Shown here: positions 32,902 to 41,628 of the stretch, one piece after another
Layout: each line of letters opens with the position of its first letter
Position numbering within the stretch: position 1 is the first letter of the stretch
Assembly (NCBI GenBank): GCA_046152935.1
Contig: JBJXGB010000203.1
Location: 1-43,783, forward strand
Source of the DNA: CAZMFZ01 sp046152935
GTDB taxonomy: Bacteria > Bacteroidota > Bacteroidia > Cytophagales > UBA9547
Direction: 5' to 3'
Length of the DNA: 43,783 bases
Made by a program: the position numbers and the translations under genes
Notes under the pieces: generated by a model
Databases searched by the model: none
What the model was told of the DNA's origin: nothing
What the model saw: the letters and a program-made list of their open reading frames with translations, nothing else

Positions 32902-34518
32902 GTGCTTACAGTATCTAATGTTTCCTTAAGGTTTGGCAAAAGAGTTTTGTTTGAAGATGTAAATCTTAAGTTTGTCAATTCCAATTGCTATGGCGTAATA
33001 GGAGCCAATGGAGCGGGAAAATCTACGTTTTTGAAGATTCTTTCGGGTGAAATAGATGCGACATCTGGCAATATTTCGCTCAATAACGGTGCACGGATGG
33101 CAGTGTTGAGCCAAAATCACTATGAATTTGATGATTTTGCCGTGCTCGACACAGTAATAATGGGGCACAGTCGTCTGTGGAAAATAATGAAAGAGAAGGA
33201 TGAGATATATGCGAAAGAAGATTTCACCGAAGAAGATGGCAACAAAGCCTCGGAATTGGAGGCCGAGTTTGCAGACATGAATGGCTGGGAAGCAGAAACG
33301 GAAGCAGCTCAAATATTAAGCTCGGTTGGAATAAAAGAAGATTCGCATGCCAAACTTATCAAAGACTTGAATGGTGCTGAAAAAGTAAGAGTTTTGCTTG
33401 CACAAGCACTTTTTGGCAATCCAGATGTGCTTTTGCTCGATGAGCCAACCAACGACTTGGATGTAGAAACGATCATGTGGTTGGAAGATTTTTTAGCAAA
33501 TTTTGATAATACTGTCATCGTAGTTTCGCATGATAGGCACTTTTTAGATTCGGTTTGTACCCATGTGGTGGATATCGATTTCAGTAAGATCAGCATGTAT
33601 TCTGGAAATTATTCTTTTTGGTACGAATCGAGCCAATTGGCGTTGAAGCAAAAATCTGACCAGAACAAAAAAGCGGAAGAACGCAAAGCTGAGTTGCAGG
33701 CTTTTATCGAGCGATTTAGTGCCAACGTAGCCAAATCCAAACAGGCAACGGCTCGTAAAAAAATGATTGAGAAGTTGAATATTGAAGAAATTCAGCCTTC
33801 GACAAGAAAATATCCTGGCATACAATTTAAACAAGAGCGTGAAGCTGGCGACCAAATAATAACGGTAGAAAAACTTTCCGCCAAGTCGTTAGATGGTGAA
33901 ATATTGTTTTCAAATGTGTCTTTTTCGTTGAATAAAGGAGATAAAGTTGTGATTTTAGCTAAGGATGGGCTTTCGTCTACTGCCTTTTACCAAATAATTG
34001 CAGGCAATGAAAATCAGAATTCAGGCGAATACAAATGGGGCGTAACGATTACAAACGCTTATTTGCCAGCCGATAACTCAGAATTTTTTAAGGTTGATGC
34101 CAATTTGATCGATTGGCTACGCCAATATTCTACAGAAAAAGATGAAACATATATTCGTGGATTTTTGGGTCGAATGCTTTTTTCTGGTGAGGAGACTTTC
34201 AAAAAATGCAATGTGCTTTCCGGTGGCGAAAAAGTAAGATGTATGATTTCTCGCATGATAATGACAGGTGCAAATGTGCTTTTGCTTGATGAACCAACCA
34301 ATCACTTAGATTTGGAGTCGATTACTGCCTTTAACAATGCTTTGAAAGACTACAAAGGTACTGTAATTTTCACCTCGCACGATCATGAATTTATCAATAC
34401 TGTTGCCAATCGGATAATTGAAATTACGCCTAAAGGCTTGATAGACAAGATGATGACGTATGATGAATATATAATGAATACTGAAATAAAGGCACAAAGG
34501 GAAAAAATGTATAAGTAG
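32902..34518 (+). CDS. ABC-F family ATPase (YbiT-like), second P-loop degenerate
   Basis: A 538-residue soluble twin-ABC protein of the translation-linked ABC-F group. NBD1: Walker A GANGAGKSTFLKIL (about 36-49), Walker B LLLDEPTNDLD, H-loop VVSHDRHFLD; its signature reads LNGAEKVRVLLAQAL instead of LSGGE. The PtIM linker is the charged helical stretch near 240-300. NBD2: Walker A position reads ILAKDGLSSTAFYQII, lacking the GKS residues, yet signature LSGGEKVRCM and LLLDEPTNHLD are intact. This asymmetric pattern is known in YbiT-like members. GTG start at 32902. It binds ribosomes by family analogy. Confidence 0.92.
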   Translation: MLTVSNVSLRFGKRVLFEDVNLKFVNSNCYGVIGANGAGKSTFLKILSGEIDATSGNISLNNGARMAVLSQNHYEFDDFAVLDTVIMGHSRLWKIMKEKDEIYAKEDFTEEDGNKASELEAEFADMNGWEAETEAAQILSSVGIKEDSHAKLIKDLNGAEKVRVLLAQALFGNPDVLLLDEPTNDLDVETIMWLEDFLANFDNTVIVVSHDRHFLDSVCTHVVDIDFSKISMYSGNYSFWYESSQLALKQKSDQNKKAEERKAELQAFIERFSANVAKSKQATARKKMIEKLNIEEIQPSTRKYPGIQFKQEREAGDQIITVEKLSAKSLDGEILFSNVSFSLNKGDKVVILAKDGLSSTAFYQIIAGNENQNSGEYKWGVTITNAYLPADNSEFFKVDANLIDWLRQYSTEKDETYIRGFLGRMLFSGEETFKKCNVLSGGEKVRCMISRMIMTGANVLLLDEPTNHLDLESITAFNNALKDYKGTVIFTSHDHEFINTVANRIIEITPKGLIDKMMTYDEYIMNTEIKAQREKMYK

Positions 34519-34525
34519 AAATGAA

Positions 34526-34558
34526 AACTTCCCGAAAGTTTCAAACGTTCGGGAAGTT
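34526..34558. terminator. Bidirectional hairpin between ABC-F and PAP2 genes
   Basis: 11-bp outer stem AACTTCCCGAA/TTCGGGAAGTT (34526-34536 with 34548-34558) with a small inner GTTT/AAAC stem. It lies 8 nt after the ABC-F stop and overlaps the PAP2 stop codon by 2 nt, so it serves both convergent genes. Confidence 0.7.
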
Positions 34559-35111
34559 AGTCTACCAGTTTGAAATGTTTGATAGCCCAAAATGCACAAA
34601 ATTGAACAAAAATTCCTACTAAAAACCCTGCGAGTACATCGCCCAAAAAATGTACGCCCAAATATACACGGCTGTAGCTCACCAAAATAGCCCAAGGCAT
34701 TAGCAGCCAAATCCATTTTTTGTCTCTTGCCAAAAGTAAAATCAAAAAACAAGCAATGGCAATCGTGTTTGCAGCGTGGCTCGAAGCCATGCCAAACTCA
34801 CCTCCGCAATTGCCCACCAAAATATTATTTTTAGATAATGTTGCATCGTGACAAGGCCGCAATCGCTGAAAATATGGCTTCATAAAGCCAGAGGTAAATT
34901 GATCTGTGACTGAAATAATGATGATGATGGCAACAAATACCAACCAACTTTGCTTTTTAAATCGCATTATTAATACTGCTACTAAAAAAATATACAGGGG
35001 AATAAAAGTGTATTTATGGCTGACGAGCAACATAAACCAATCGAGCCACTCAGTGTGAAAGCAATTTAAAGCACTAGAAAGGCGATGGTCTAATTGGTTT
35101 ATAAATTCCAC
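34557..35111 (-). CDS. PAP2 family phosphatase
   Basis: A 184-residue membrane phosphatase with about five helices. The three PAP2 motifs are KPYFQRLRP (78-86), SSHAANT (110-116, for PSGH) and SRVYLGVHFLGD (147-158, catalytic His154 and Asp158). Substrates may be undecaprenyl pyrophosphate or lipid A phosphates; no neighbour decides this. The start is GTG 35111 (VEFINQLDHR...). It follows the aminotransferase gene by 13 nt on the same strand, so the two are likely co-transcribed. Confidence 0.93.
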   Translation of the reverse strand: MEFINQLDHRLSSALNCFHTEWLDWFMLLVSHKYTFIPLYIFLVAVLIMRFKKQSWLVFVAIIIIISVTDQFTSGFMKPYFQRLRPCHDATLSKNNILVGNCGGEFGMASSHAANTIAIACFLILLLARDKKWIWLLMPWAILVSYSRVYLGVHFLGDVLAGFLVGIFVQFCAFWAIKHFKLVD

Positions 35112-35124
35112 TTTTTGATTGTAT

Positions 35125-36285
35125 TTACTGCAATTCTGTGATTCTTTTCAAAGCCAATTTAAGTCTTTCTTCGGGTGTGCACACCGAAATTCGCAAATAT
35201 CCTTCGCCATTACTACCAAAAATAAACCCTGGCGTAAGAAAAACATGTGCTTTTTGCAAATAATACTCGGTAAATTCTTCAGACGTTTTGAATCTTTCAG
35301 GAATTCGGCCCCACATAAACATCCCAACTTGGGCCTTGTTGTAGTTTGAGCCAACCGTATCCATTATTTCCCAAATAATTTCTCTTCTTCTTTGATAAAT
35401 AGCATTTTGTGCATCGTGCCATTCCCTGGGGTTGTTAACTGCCTCAGCAGCAGCATGTTGGATGGGCAAAAAATGACCAGAATCGATATTGCTTTTTACT
35501 TTCAGTATATTCTGAACATATTCCGCAGCACCGACCACCAACCCAACTCTCCAGCCCGCCATATTGTGCGATTTGCTCATCGAATTCAGCTCCAACGCCA
35601 CTTCTCTGCCGCCAGGATATGCCAAAATACTTAACTGATTGTGGTTCAAAATCGAGCTATACGGATTGTCGTGCACGATCAATATTTTGTGCTTTTGGGC
35701 AAATGCAATCGCGTTTTTGAAAACTTCGTCCGTAGCCGGAGCACCCGTTGGCATATTTGGGTAGTTCAGAAACATCAATTTCACTTTGCTATAATCTTCC
35801 AAATCCATTTTTTGGAAATCGGGATAATAGCCATTTTTCTCGATCAAATTGTAGTTGCGCACACTGGCACCTGCAATTTTTACCGCAGAAGTGTACGTTG
35901 GATAACCAGGATTTGGCACCAACACTTCATCGCCATAATCTAAAAAAGTGAGTGCAATGTGCATGATTGCCTCTTTTGAGCCCAATAACGGCAAAACTTC
36001 AGTATCTACATTCAGATCTACATTGTAAAGCGATTTGTATTTATCTGCAAAAGCCTTACGAAATTCTTTGACGCCCACGTACGATTGGTAGCCATGGTTT
36101 TTTGGATTTTGAGCCGATTTCACCAAGGCATTTACGGTGGCTTCTGAGGGCGGCAAATCTGGATTGCCAATCCCCATATTCACTACATCGATTCCCTCCT
36201 GGTTCATCTTGCTGATTTCTTTCAGCTTTAATGAAAAATAGTACTCTTTTGTGTCGCTTAGTCGCTTTGCTGGTTGTATTATCAT
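35125..36285 (-). CDS. PLP-dependent aminotransferase class I (aromatic/aspartate type)
   Basis: A 386-residue cytosolic fold-type I aminotransferase. VDVVNMGIGNPDLPPSEATVNALV at the start, GSKEAIMHIALTFLDYGDEVLVPNPGYPTY, LNYPNMPTGAPA, IVHDNPYSS and SMSKSHNMAGWRVGLVVG (Schiff-base Lys) identify it. In Bacteroidota a gene of this kind commonly lies in the pheA cluster and supplies the last transamination of Phe/Tyr synthesis; here pheA is the next gene upstream, 224 nt away, with REP-like hairpins between. LL-diaminopimelate or alanine specificity cannot be excluded. Confidence 0.88.
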   Translation of the reverse strand: MIIQPAKRLSDTKEYYFSLKLKEISKMNQEGIDVVNMGIGNPDLPPSEATVNALVKSAQNPKNHGYQSYVGVKEFRKAFADKYKSLYNVDLNVDTEVLPLLGSKEAIMHIALTFLDYGDEVLVPNPGYPTYTSAVKIAGASVRNYNLIEKNGYYPDFQKMDLEDYSKVKLMFLNYPNMPTGAPATDEVFKNAIAFAQKHKILIVHDNPYSSILNHNQLSILAYPGGREVALELNSMSKSHNMAGWRVGLVVGAAEYVQNILKVKSNIDSGHFLPIQHAAAEAVNNPREWHDAQNAIYQRRREIIWEIMDTVGSNYNKAQVGMFMWGRIPERFKTSEEFTEYYLQKAHVFLTPGFIFGSNGEGYLRISVCTPEERLKLALKRITELQ

Positions 36286-36367
36286 ATCAAATAAGCCCTC
36301 TCATCTCCCAAAAAAGGAGCATATTTTAAGAACTTGGTATTAAATGTGTTACTGTTTTATTTTTTTT

Positions 36368-36447
36368 CCGTTGGTTAAAACCAACGGCAATTCAATATCT
36401 CATACTAATCAAGACCACAGCCTAAATTCCTTTCCGCAACGGAGGGG
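36368..36447. repeat. REP-like pair of palindromes between pheA and the aminotransferase
   Basis: Palindrome 1: CCGTTGGTT-AA-AACCAACGG (36368-36387), perfect 9-bp stem. Palindrome 2: CCTTTCCG-CAA-CGGAGGGG (36429-36447), 8-bp stem with two G-T pairs. Neither has a T-run in the proper place, so they are not simple terminators. Closely spaced hairpins of this kind in Bacteroidota intergenic spaces resemble REP elements mobilised by Y1 (RAYT) transposases. Confidence 0.45.
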
Positions 36448-36509
36448 CTTTTGCAGGTAGAAAGTGACAGCTCTTTGTTCTTAAGTCTTTATTCTTTTTT
36501 TTCCAAATC

Positions 36510-37340
36510 TCATATTCCGTTTTCATATTCTCCCAAAACTTTTATCGATTTGGTAATTTCCTTTAACTCTGCAATGGCTTTTTTATAATCGCTTACATTA
36601 TCAAATAAAATATCTGTGTGGAAGAAATATTCCCATTCACTACCCACATAAGGTGTTGATGTAAAGGTCATTACATTCATATTATTAATGGCAAAAATAT
36701 TCATTACCTTACTCAAGCCGCCTATTTCATGGGCTAGACTAAAACTTAATGTGGCTTTGTTTACCCGTACATTATTTGCGCGTATCTTATTTTTATTTGT
36801 TTCATCAGATAACACCAAAAACCGTGTAAAGTTGCGATGGCTGTCTTCAATATTCCTCTTTAGTATTTGTAACCCAAACTTTTCTGCAACTCCTTCACCT
36901 GCTATGGCTGCTACGCCCTTGGTGCTTTCTTTTGCGATCAACTCGGCCATGTAAGCGGTATCTATTGCTTCCACAAGCCTTATTGAAGGGTTTTCGCCAA
37001 AAAATTTGATGCATTGCATCAATGCCATTGGGTGCGACCTCACTTCGGTTATATCTTCAATAGATTGGTTGGGCAAGGCTAATAAACAGTGCTCAATTCT
37101 CAAAAAAGTTTCGCCTATTATCTGGTATCGAGAATTTCTTAGCAACGAATAATTAAATAGAATGGTGCCTGCAATGGTGTTTTCGATCGCCATTACGGCA
37201 CAATCGGCTTCGCCATTATCAAGTGCTTTGAATAGATTGACAAAAGAGTTGCACATTACCAATTCTTGGGAGGCTCCAAAGTATTTTTCAGTAGCTATGG
37301 CGTGAAAAGAACCAGTAAAACCTTGAATCGCAACTTTCAC
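36510..37340 (-). CDS. pheA: Prephenate dehydratase
   Basis: Converts prephenate to phenylpyruvate in phenylalanine synthesis. 276 residues: periplasmic-binding-fold catalytic domain (VAIQGFTGSFHAIATEKYFG at the start, ADCAVMAIENTIAGTI, EVRSHPMALMQC, GVAAIAGEGVAEKFGL, NFTRFLVLSD with the key Thr-Arg-Phe) and a C-terminal ACT domain (KATLSFSLAHEIGGLSKVMNIFAINNMNVMTFTSTP) for Phe feedback. The frame opens 57 codons earlier, but GTG 37340 starts exactly at the first catalytic strand. A terminator-like hairpin lies 22 nt upstream. The chorismate mutase/DAHP synthase and tyrA genes of the usual cluster are absent here. Confidence 0.94.
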   Translation of the reverse strand: MKVAIQGFTGSFHAIATEKYFGASQELVMCNSFVNLFKALDNGEADCAVMAIENTIAGTILFNYSLLRNSRYQIIGETFLRIEHCLLALPNQSIEDITEVRSHPMALMQCIKFFGENPSIRLVEAIDTAYMAELIAKESTKGVAAIAGEGVAEKFGLQILKRNIEDSHRNFTRFLVLSDETNKNKIRANNVRVNKATLSFSLAHEIGGLSKVMNIFAINNMNVMTFTSTPYVGSEWEYFFHTDILFDNVSDYKKAIAELKEITKSIKVLGEYENGI

Positions 37341-37361
37341 TTTATAAATGGGATAAGATAC

Positions 37362-37391
37362 AAAAAGCCACTTCGTACTGAAATGGCTTTT
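37362..37391 (-). terminator. Terminator-like hairpin in the pheA leader
   Basis: Stem AAAAGCCA/TGGCTTTT (37363-37370 with 37384-37391), one mismatch, then TTC/GAA, loop of 5. On the minus strand it is followed by a short T-run and then, 22 nt later, the pheA GTG. It could be an attenuator. Confidence 0.45.
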
Positions 37392-37519
37392 ATAACTGTT
37401 AGAAATAATGTGCAAAGCAACAGAGAAAACGGCAAGCTTGCAAATAAGGTAGGCAAATATCTTGCCAAGTACTTGAGTGATGAAAGAAAAAAGATTGATT
37501 TCGGGCAACAATTTAATTT

Positions 37520-37618
37520 TATAGTATTTATTTTAAACAATTCCTTTAGTATTATGGTATTTATTTTAAAATTGTATTATAGTACTATGATATTTATCAT
37601 AAATTTGTAAAATTAATA
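37520..37618 (+). repeat. Three 33-bp direct repeats upstream of the AAA_14 gene
   Basis: The 18-bp cores begin at 37520, 37553 and 37586, exactly 33 bp apart: TATAGTATTTATTTTAAA, TATGGTATTTATTTTAAA, TATGATATTTATCATAAA. The third contains a perfect palindrome TATGATA-TT-TATCATA. The 15-nt tails between cores are less conserved but repeat TAGTA. A possible -7 element TAAATTTG (37600-37607) lies at the end of the third core. They end 9 nt before the start codon, so they look like operator sites on one face of the helix. Confidence 0.7.
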
Positions 37619-37626
37619 AGCCTAAA

Positions 37627-38910
37627 ATGTATAGGAAAAAGATAAACGAACTGCTTGACTGGAAAAAAAAACCCAATCGTAAACCTTTGATTGTCAATGG
37701 GGCGAGGCAAGTAGGTAAGTCTTGGCTGGTTTCTCATTTTGGGCAGCAATATTTTGAAGGAAAAGTGCTTGTCGTGAATTTTGAACGGAGCAAAAACCTG
37801 CATCGTATTTTCAAAGCAGATTTTGATGTGAAAAGAATAGTATTTGAGCTCAATTTGGCATTGAATACAAATATTGAGGTAGGAAAAGATTTGTTATTTT
37901 TTGATGAAATACAGGCTTGCCCGGATGCATTGGGAAGTTTGCGCTATTTTTATGAAGAAATGCCTGATTTGCACCTCATTGCAGCGGGTTCGCTACTCGA
38001 TTTTGAGTTTAGAGATAAGGCTTTTCCTGTAGGTAGGGTAGAAACAATGAATATTTACCCAATGACATTTTATGAATTTTTGAAAGCAAGAGGCAAAGAT
38101 AATTTGACAAAACTACTGGAAATGCCATTTTCGAGCGTTCCTGACCATACAGAACAGTTTTTTGAAGAAGATTTTAATTTGTATTTGATAGTTGGTGGCA
38201 TGCCCGAATGCGTGAAATATTTTGTAGAAACCAACGATTGGGTAGGCTTAAAAAAAATTCAAAACGATTTGCTTTACAGTTACGAACAAGATTTCAAAAA
38301 ATACCAGCCAAATATAAGTTCAGATTGTTTGCTAGACATTTTAGAAAACTGCACCAAATATATTGGTAACCAGATTATTTACACCAAATTATCTGAACGA
38401 TTTACAAGCCCTACAATAAAAAAAGGAGTTGGTTTACTTGAAATGGCTCGTTTGATTTACAAAGTGCAAAATGTATCGATTGGAAGCTTGCCACTTTGTG
38501 CCTCTGGTAAACAATTTAAGGTTTTTTACTTAGATGTTGGCTTGTTGCTTCGGAAAAGCAACCTTGAGTATCAGCATTTATACATCAAAAAAGAACTTTC
38601 GGCTGCATTTCAGGGCATGTTGGCAGAGCAATTTGTAGCCCAACAATTGATAGCCCAAACCAATCAAAACACATTTTATTGGGCTAGAACAGAATCTGGG
38701 GCAACTTCAGAAATAGATTTTGTGGTGCAGAAAGAAGGCAAGATATTGCCAATTGAAGTAAAAGCTGGCAAAAGTGGCTCGCTTAAAAGTCTACATTATG
38801 TTTTAGATAATTTCCCAAAAATAGAAACTTCCATCGTTTTTTCACTTGCAAGGCGAGGAAACGATGCAAAAATACAATATGTACCTGTTTATTGGGCTGG
38901 AGAATACTAA
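37627..38910 (+). CDS. AAA_14 / DUF4143 ATPase with C-terminal nuclease-like motif
   Basis: A 427-residue cytosolic protein. The AAA_14 domain has Walker A NGARQVGKS (Lys31-Ser32) and Walker B LLFFDEIQ (89-96), then AAGSLLDFEF (sensor 1). The middle holds the helical DUF4143 region from about 200 (LYSYEQDFKKYQPNI...IKKGVGLLEMARLIYKVQ). The C-terminus carries FYWARTESGATSEIDFVVQKEGKILPIEVKAGK, a PD-(D/E)xK-like ExD...ExK pattern. The family is widespread, often in many copies, and of unknown function; links to mobile elements and toxin-antitoxin-like behaviour have been suggested. It stands alone, divergent from pheA, behind a set of direct repeats. ATG start. Confidence 0.88.
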   Translation: MYRKKINELLDWKKKPNRKPLIVNGARQVGKSWLVSHFGQQYFEGKVLVVNFERSKNLHRIFKADFDVKRIVFELNLALNTNIEVGKDLLFFDEIQACPDALGSLRYFYEEMPDLHLIAAGSLLDFEFRDKAFPVGRVETMNIYPMTFYEFLKARGKDNLTKLLEMPFSSVPDHTEQFFEEDFNLYLIVGGMPECVKYFVETNDWVGLKKIQNDLLYSYEQDFKKYQPNISSDCLLDILENCTKYIGNQIIYTKLSERFTSPTIKKGVGLLEMARLIYKVQNVSIGSLPLCASGKQFKVFYLDVGLLLRKSNLEYQHLYIKKELSAAFQGMLAEQFVAQQLIAQTNQNTFYWARTESGATSEIDFVVQKEGKILPIEVKAGKSGSLKSLHYVLDNFPKIETSIVFSLARRGNDAKIQYVPVYWAGEY

Positions 38911-38925
38911 AAGACCTATTTTTCT

Positions 38926-41349
38926 CTATTTCATGTTCCTTTTTAGCGTTTGTTTTTCTTGGGCTGAGATTTCTATTTTCTGCGAATAATCTGTTATTAG
39001 TTTTCGATATGCAGATTGTTTGAAATAATGCTGGATATTTTGTTCAGCTGGTGCAGATAATCTTGTGTTGAAATGTGATGCAGAAGATAACAAACCAATC
39101 AATAATTTTTCATCCAAATAATTGAGTTTTTTCAAGGCTTCCATCGCATTTATGCGTGTGCGAAACTCATAAGGCGGGCAAGCAAATGCCACTAATTCGT
39201 TGATGTACTTCGGTTTATCGAGGCCACAAGCCAATTCAAGCCATTTTATTCTAATATTATTTCCACTATTGCCTTTTTCACTTTTGGTTATATCTAGATA
39301 TGACTGCGTATTGGCAGGAAACTTGAAACTCAATTTTTCTAATGCCAACTCAACATTGGCGTATGATGAATCTGAAAGCAATTTTCTTAATTCTGGTTCC
39401 CATTCTGCCGAAATCAGATTCATATTTGTCAAAACAGACCGTCTGACATTGGCATCTTTGCTAGAAATAGCAGATTTTACCAAATCAACGCTCGATTTTG
39501 CAGTGTCATTTACCAATTGGCTAATAATCTCTGATTTAATGCCATGAAATCTCTCCTTAATATACACGCTTGTGAGCACATCTCTTTTTTTATCAATCTC
39601 TACATTTTTCATGGCAACAATGGCATCGTATCGGTCGAGCATATTGGGTGCTTTTAGCGCCTGTTTAAAATATTCTTCTTGGTATTTGACGAATGAAACA
39701 GATTTCAGAATTTGTGAATTGGGGTCGAAAAGCACAAAGTCGATGTCAAAATTGCTCTTGTTTGGAATTGAAATGCGATGAAACTGATTTTCAATGGTAG
39801 GTTGAATGGTATCGCGGCTGCCATCTTTGTACCAAACTTCGATTTTTATGGGCATTTTAAACAATCCTACCAAATCATTTACTTCTTGGGTTTGCTCAAT
39901 TGATATTTCAGTGCTGCGTTCGTTTTTTGCATTGCGAATATCGGTCCAGCTTACTTTATAGCTTGGTTCACCGCCTTTGTAAACCCATTGTTCCCAAAAA
40001 TTATTTAACGAAACACCCAACACATCTTGAAAAGCAATTAATAATTCGTTGGCATCTACATTTTTGTACGCATTCTTTTCCAGATAATATTTTATTACCC
40101 GATTGTATTGCTCGCGTCCCACCATATATTTCATCATTTCTATTACAAAAGCACCTTTTGGATACCATCTTACCCTGCCTCCATTGGTACTTGCTATTGC
40201 CTTTTTGTCAATCAGAGAAGCTGCAAGTGCTTCGTTATTGGCTAATCGCCTATTCCAATCAAATTGTTCTTTGCCAAAAGCTTCTTTGTCAAAAAGCCAT
40301 TGGTAATGCGTAGCAAAGCTTTCCTGCAGCCAAGTATCTGATTCTGAGCGTGCTGTAATCAAATCGCCAAACCACATGTGGGTAAGTTCATGTGCATTTA
40401 CGCCCACATAATTGCGGTCTAAATAGGCTCTGGAATCAACGAAGTAAAAATCTCCGAAAATGACAGCACTAGTATTTTCCATAGCTCCAAAAGTGTAATC
40501 TTGCACTGGTATCTGCGAGTAAGTTGGTTTCCAAGGGTAAGGTACGCCAGTTTCTTTCTCCAAAAAATCAAACATTTGGGTCATGTATTTGTACGTAATA
40601 TCTACCCTATCTTTGTGCTCGGGGTAATAATAGAGCCTAATTGGCACGCCAGATTTTGATTTCAACTCTTTGATGTCGTATTTTCCAATTCCCAACATTA
40701 TTAAATAGGGTGCGTGTGGCTTATCCATTTTATACTTCCATGTTTTGGTGCCATCTCCATTTTCTTTTTCTACTAATTTTGCACCGTTTGAAAGTACTTT
40801 GTAAGCTGCATTAAATGTTACGTTCACTTCAGATATCACTTTATCGTTCATTTCATCGTACATTGGTATCCAGTTGCGGTTGTCGATGGCCTGCCCTTGC
40901 GACCAAATCTGTTTTCTCGATATATTTGTAGTATCATTCCAGCCAATAAAATACAAACCTTTTTTGGGATGTGCTTCGTAGCTCAGCGATAAGGTGTATT
41001 TATTACCAAAGCTAAGATTTGGTGTGAAAAATAAATAGCCTGTAGAGTCTTTTCTAAATTCAATTTTATTGCCATTTAGCATTGCCTCTTTGATGGTAAG
41101 ATCGCCCTTGGTATCTAGGCTGAATTGGTCTACTTTGGTGCGTAATGGCGTGAAAATATGGGTAACTTTTCCTCTTACTAATCCTTCTTTCTCGACAAAT
41201 GTGAGTTCAAGCTTGAGTTCTAAAAAATCTAAAGCATGCTCTCTAGGGCTTGTTGAAACATCTAAATCTCGTTTAAACATTTTTGTTTGGGCAAATAAAC
41301 CTAAGCATAGATGCATGCAAAAACAGATGTAGAAGAGGGCTTTTTTCAT
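38926..41349 (-). CDS. M1 family aminopeptidase, exported
   Basis: An 807-residue zinc aminopeptidase. The start ATG 41349 opens a signal peptide (MKKALFYICFCMHLCLGLFAQ); the frame extends 11 codons upstream. N-terminal beta domain about 30-220; exopeptidase motif GAMEN at 288-292; zinc motif HELTH at 320-324 with the third ligand Glu343 in WLQESFATHYQ; then ANELLIAFQDVLG, and a helical HEAT-like C-terminal domain from about 590. It trims N-terminal residues from peptides in the periplasm or outside. No T9SS C-terminal sorting domain is seen. It is convergent with the AAA_14 gene and divergent from yidD. Confidence 0.94.
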   Translation of the reverse strand: MKKALFYICFCMHLCLGLFAQTKMFKRDLDVSTSPREHALDFLELKLELTFVEKEGLVRGKVTHIFTPLRTKVDQFSLDTKGDLTIKEAMLNGNKIEFRKDSTGYLFFTPNLSFGNKYTLSLSYEAHPKKGLYFIGWNDTTNISRKQIWSQGQAIDNRNWIPMYDEMNDKVISEVNVTFNAAYKVLSNGAKLVEKENGDGTKTWKYKMDKPHAPYLIMLGIGKYDIKELKSKSGVPIRLYYYPEHKDRVDITYKYMTQMFDFLEKETGVPYPWKPTYSQIPVQDYTFGAMENTSAVIFGDFYFVDSRAYLDRNYVGVNAHELTHMWFGDLITARSESDTWLQESFATHYQWLFDKEAFGKEQFDWNRRLANNEALAASLIDKKAIASTNGGRVRWYPKGAFVIEMMKYMVGREQYNRVIKYYLEKNAYKNVDANELLIAFQDVLGVSLNNFWEQWVYKGGEPSYKVSWTDIRNAKNERSTEISIEQTQEVNDLVGLFKMPIKIEVWYKDGSRDTIQPTIENQFHRISIPNKSNFDIDFVLFDPNSQILKSVSFVKYQEEYFKQALKAPNMLDRYDAIVAMKNVEIDKKRDVLTSVYIKERFHGIKSEIISQLVNDTAKSSVDLVKSAISSKDANVRRSVLTNMNLISAEWEPELRKLLSDSSYANVELALEKLSFKFPANTQSYLDITKSEKGNSGNNIRIKWLELACGLDKPKYINELVAFACPPYEFRTRINAMEALKKLNYLDEKLLIGLLSSASHFNTRLSAPAEQNIQHYFKQSAYRKLITDYSQKIEISAQEKQTLKRNMK

Positions 41350-41415
41350 AATTTTTTTGTGAGTAGGACAGAATTGATGCAATATTCACCAAATTAAACA
41401 AAATTTTTAAAATTG

Positions 41416-41628
41416 ATGCTTAAAAAAATGGCAATTCTGTTGGTGAAATTTTATAAATATTCACTTTCGCCCTTGCTTCCAATGGCATGCAGATACACAC
41501 CTACTTGCTCGCAATATGCCGAAGATGCCATCAATAAATATGGGGTGTGGAAAGGAACTTGGCTAGGTATAAAAAGAATAAGCAGATGCCACCCTTGGGG
41601 CGGTAGCGGATACGATCCTGTGCCTTAA
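41416..41628 (+). CDS. yidD: Membrane protein insertion efficiency factor YidD
   Basis: A 70-residue membrane-associated protein that helps YidC insert proteins. Diagnostic: LVKFYKYSLSPLLPMACRYTPTCSQYAEDAINKYGVWKG, with the conserved Cys pair, and RISRCHPWGGSGYDPVP at the end. The frame opens at TTG 41413; ATG 41416 is the next codon and preferred. rnpA, rpmH and yidC, which often accompany it, are absent, as is usual in this phylum. Confidence 0.95.
   Translation: MLKKMAILLVKFYKYSLSPLLPMACRYTPTCSQYAEDAINKYGVWKGTWLGIKRISRCHPWGGSGYDPVP

Noticed and set aside
36368..36387. Hairpin as a terminator for pheA
   Set aside because: On the minus strand the stem is followed by A-rich, not T-rich, sequence; the T-run lies on the wrong side.
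37341..37511. Upstream extension of pheA to 37511
   Set aside because: The extra 57 residues are an unconserved-looking hydrophobic run crossing a hairpin; the GTG at 37340 fits the first strand of the enzyme.
37520..37618. Repeat array before the AAA_14 gene as a CRISPR array
   Set aside because: Only three imperfect repeats, 15-nt tails that are themselves related, and no cas genes; better explained as operator sites.
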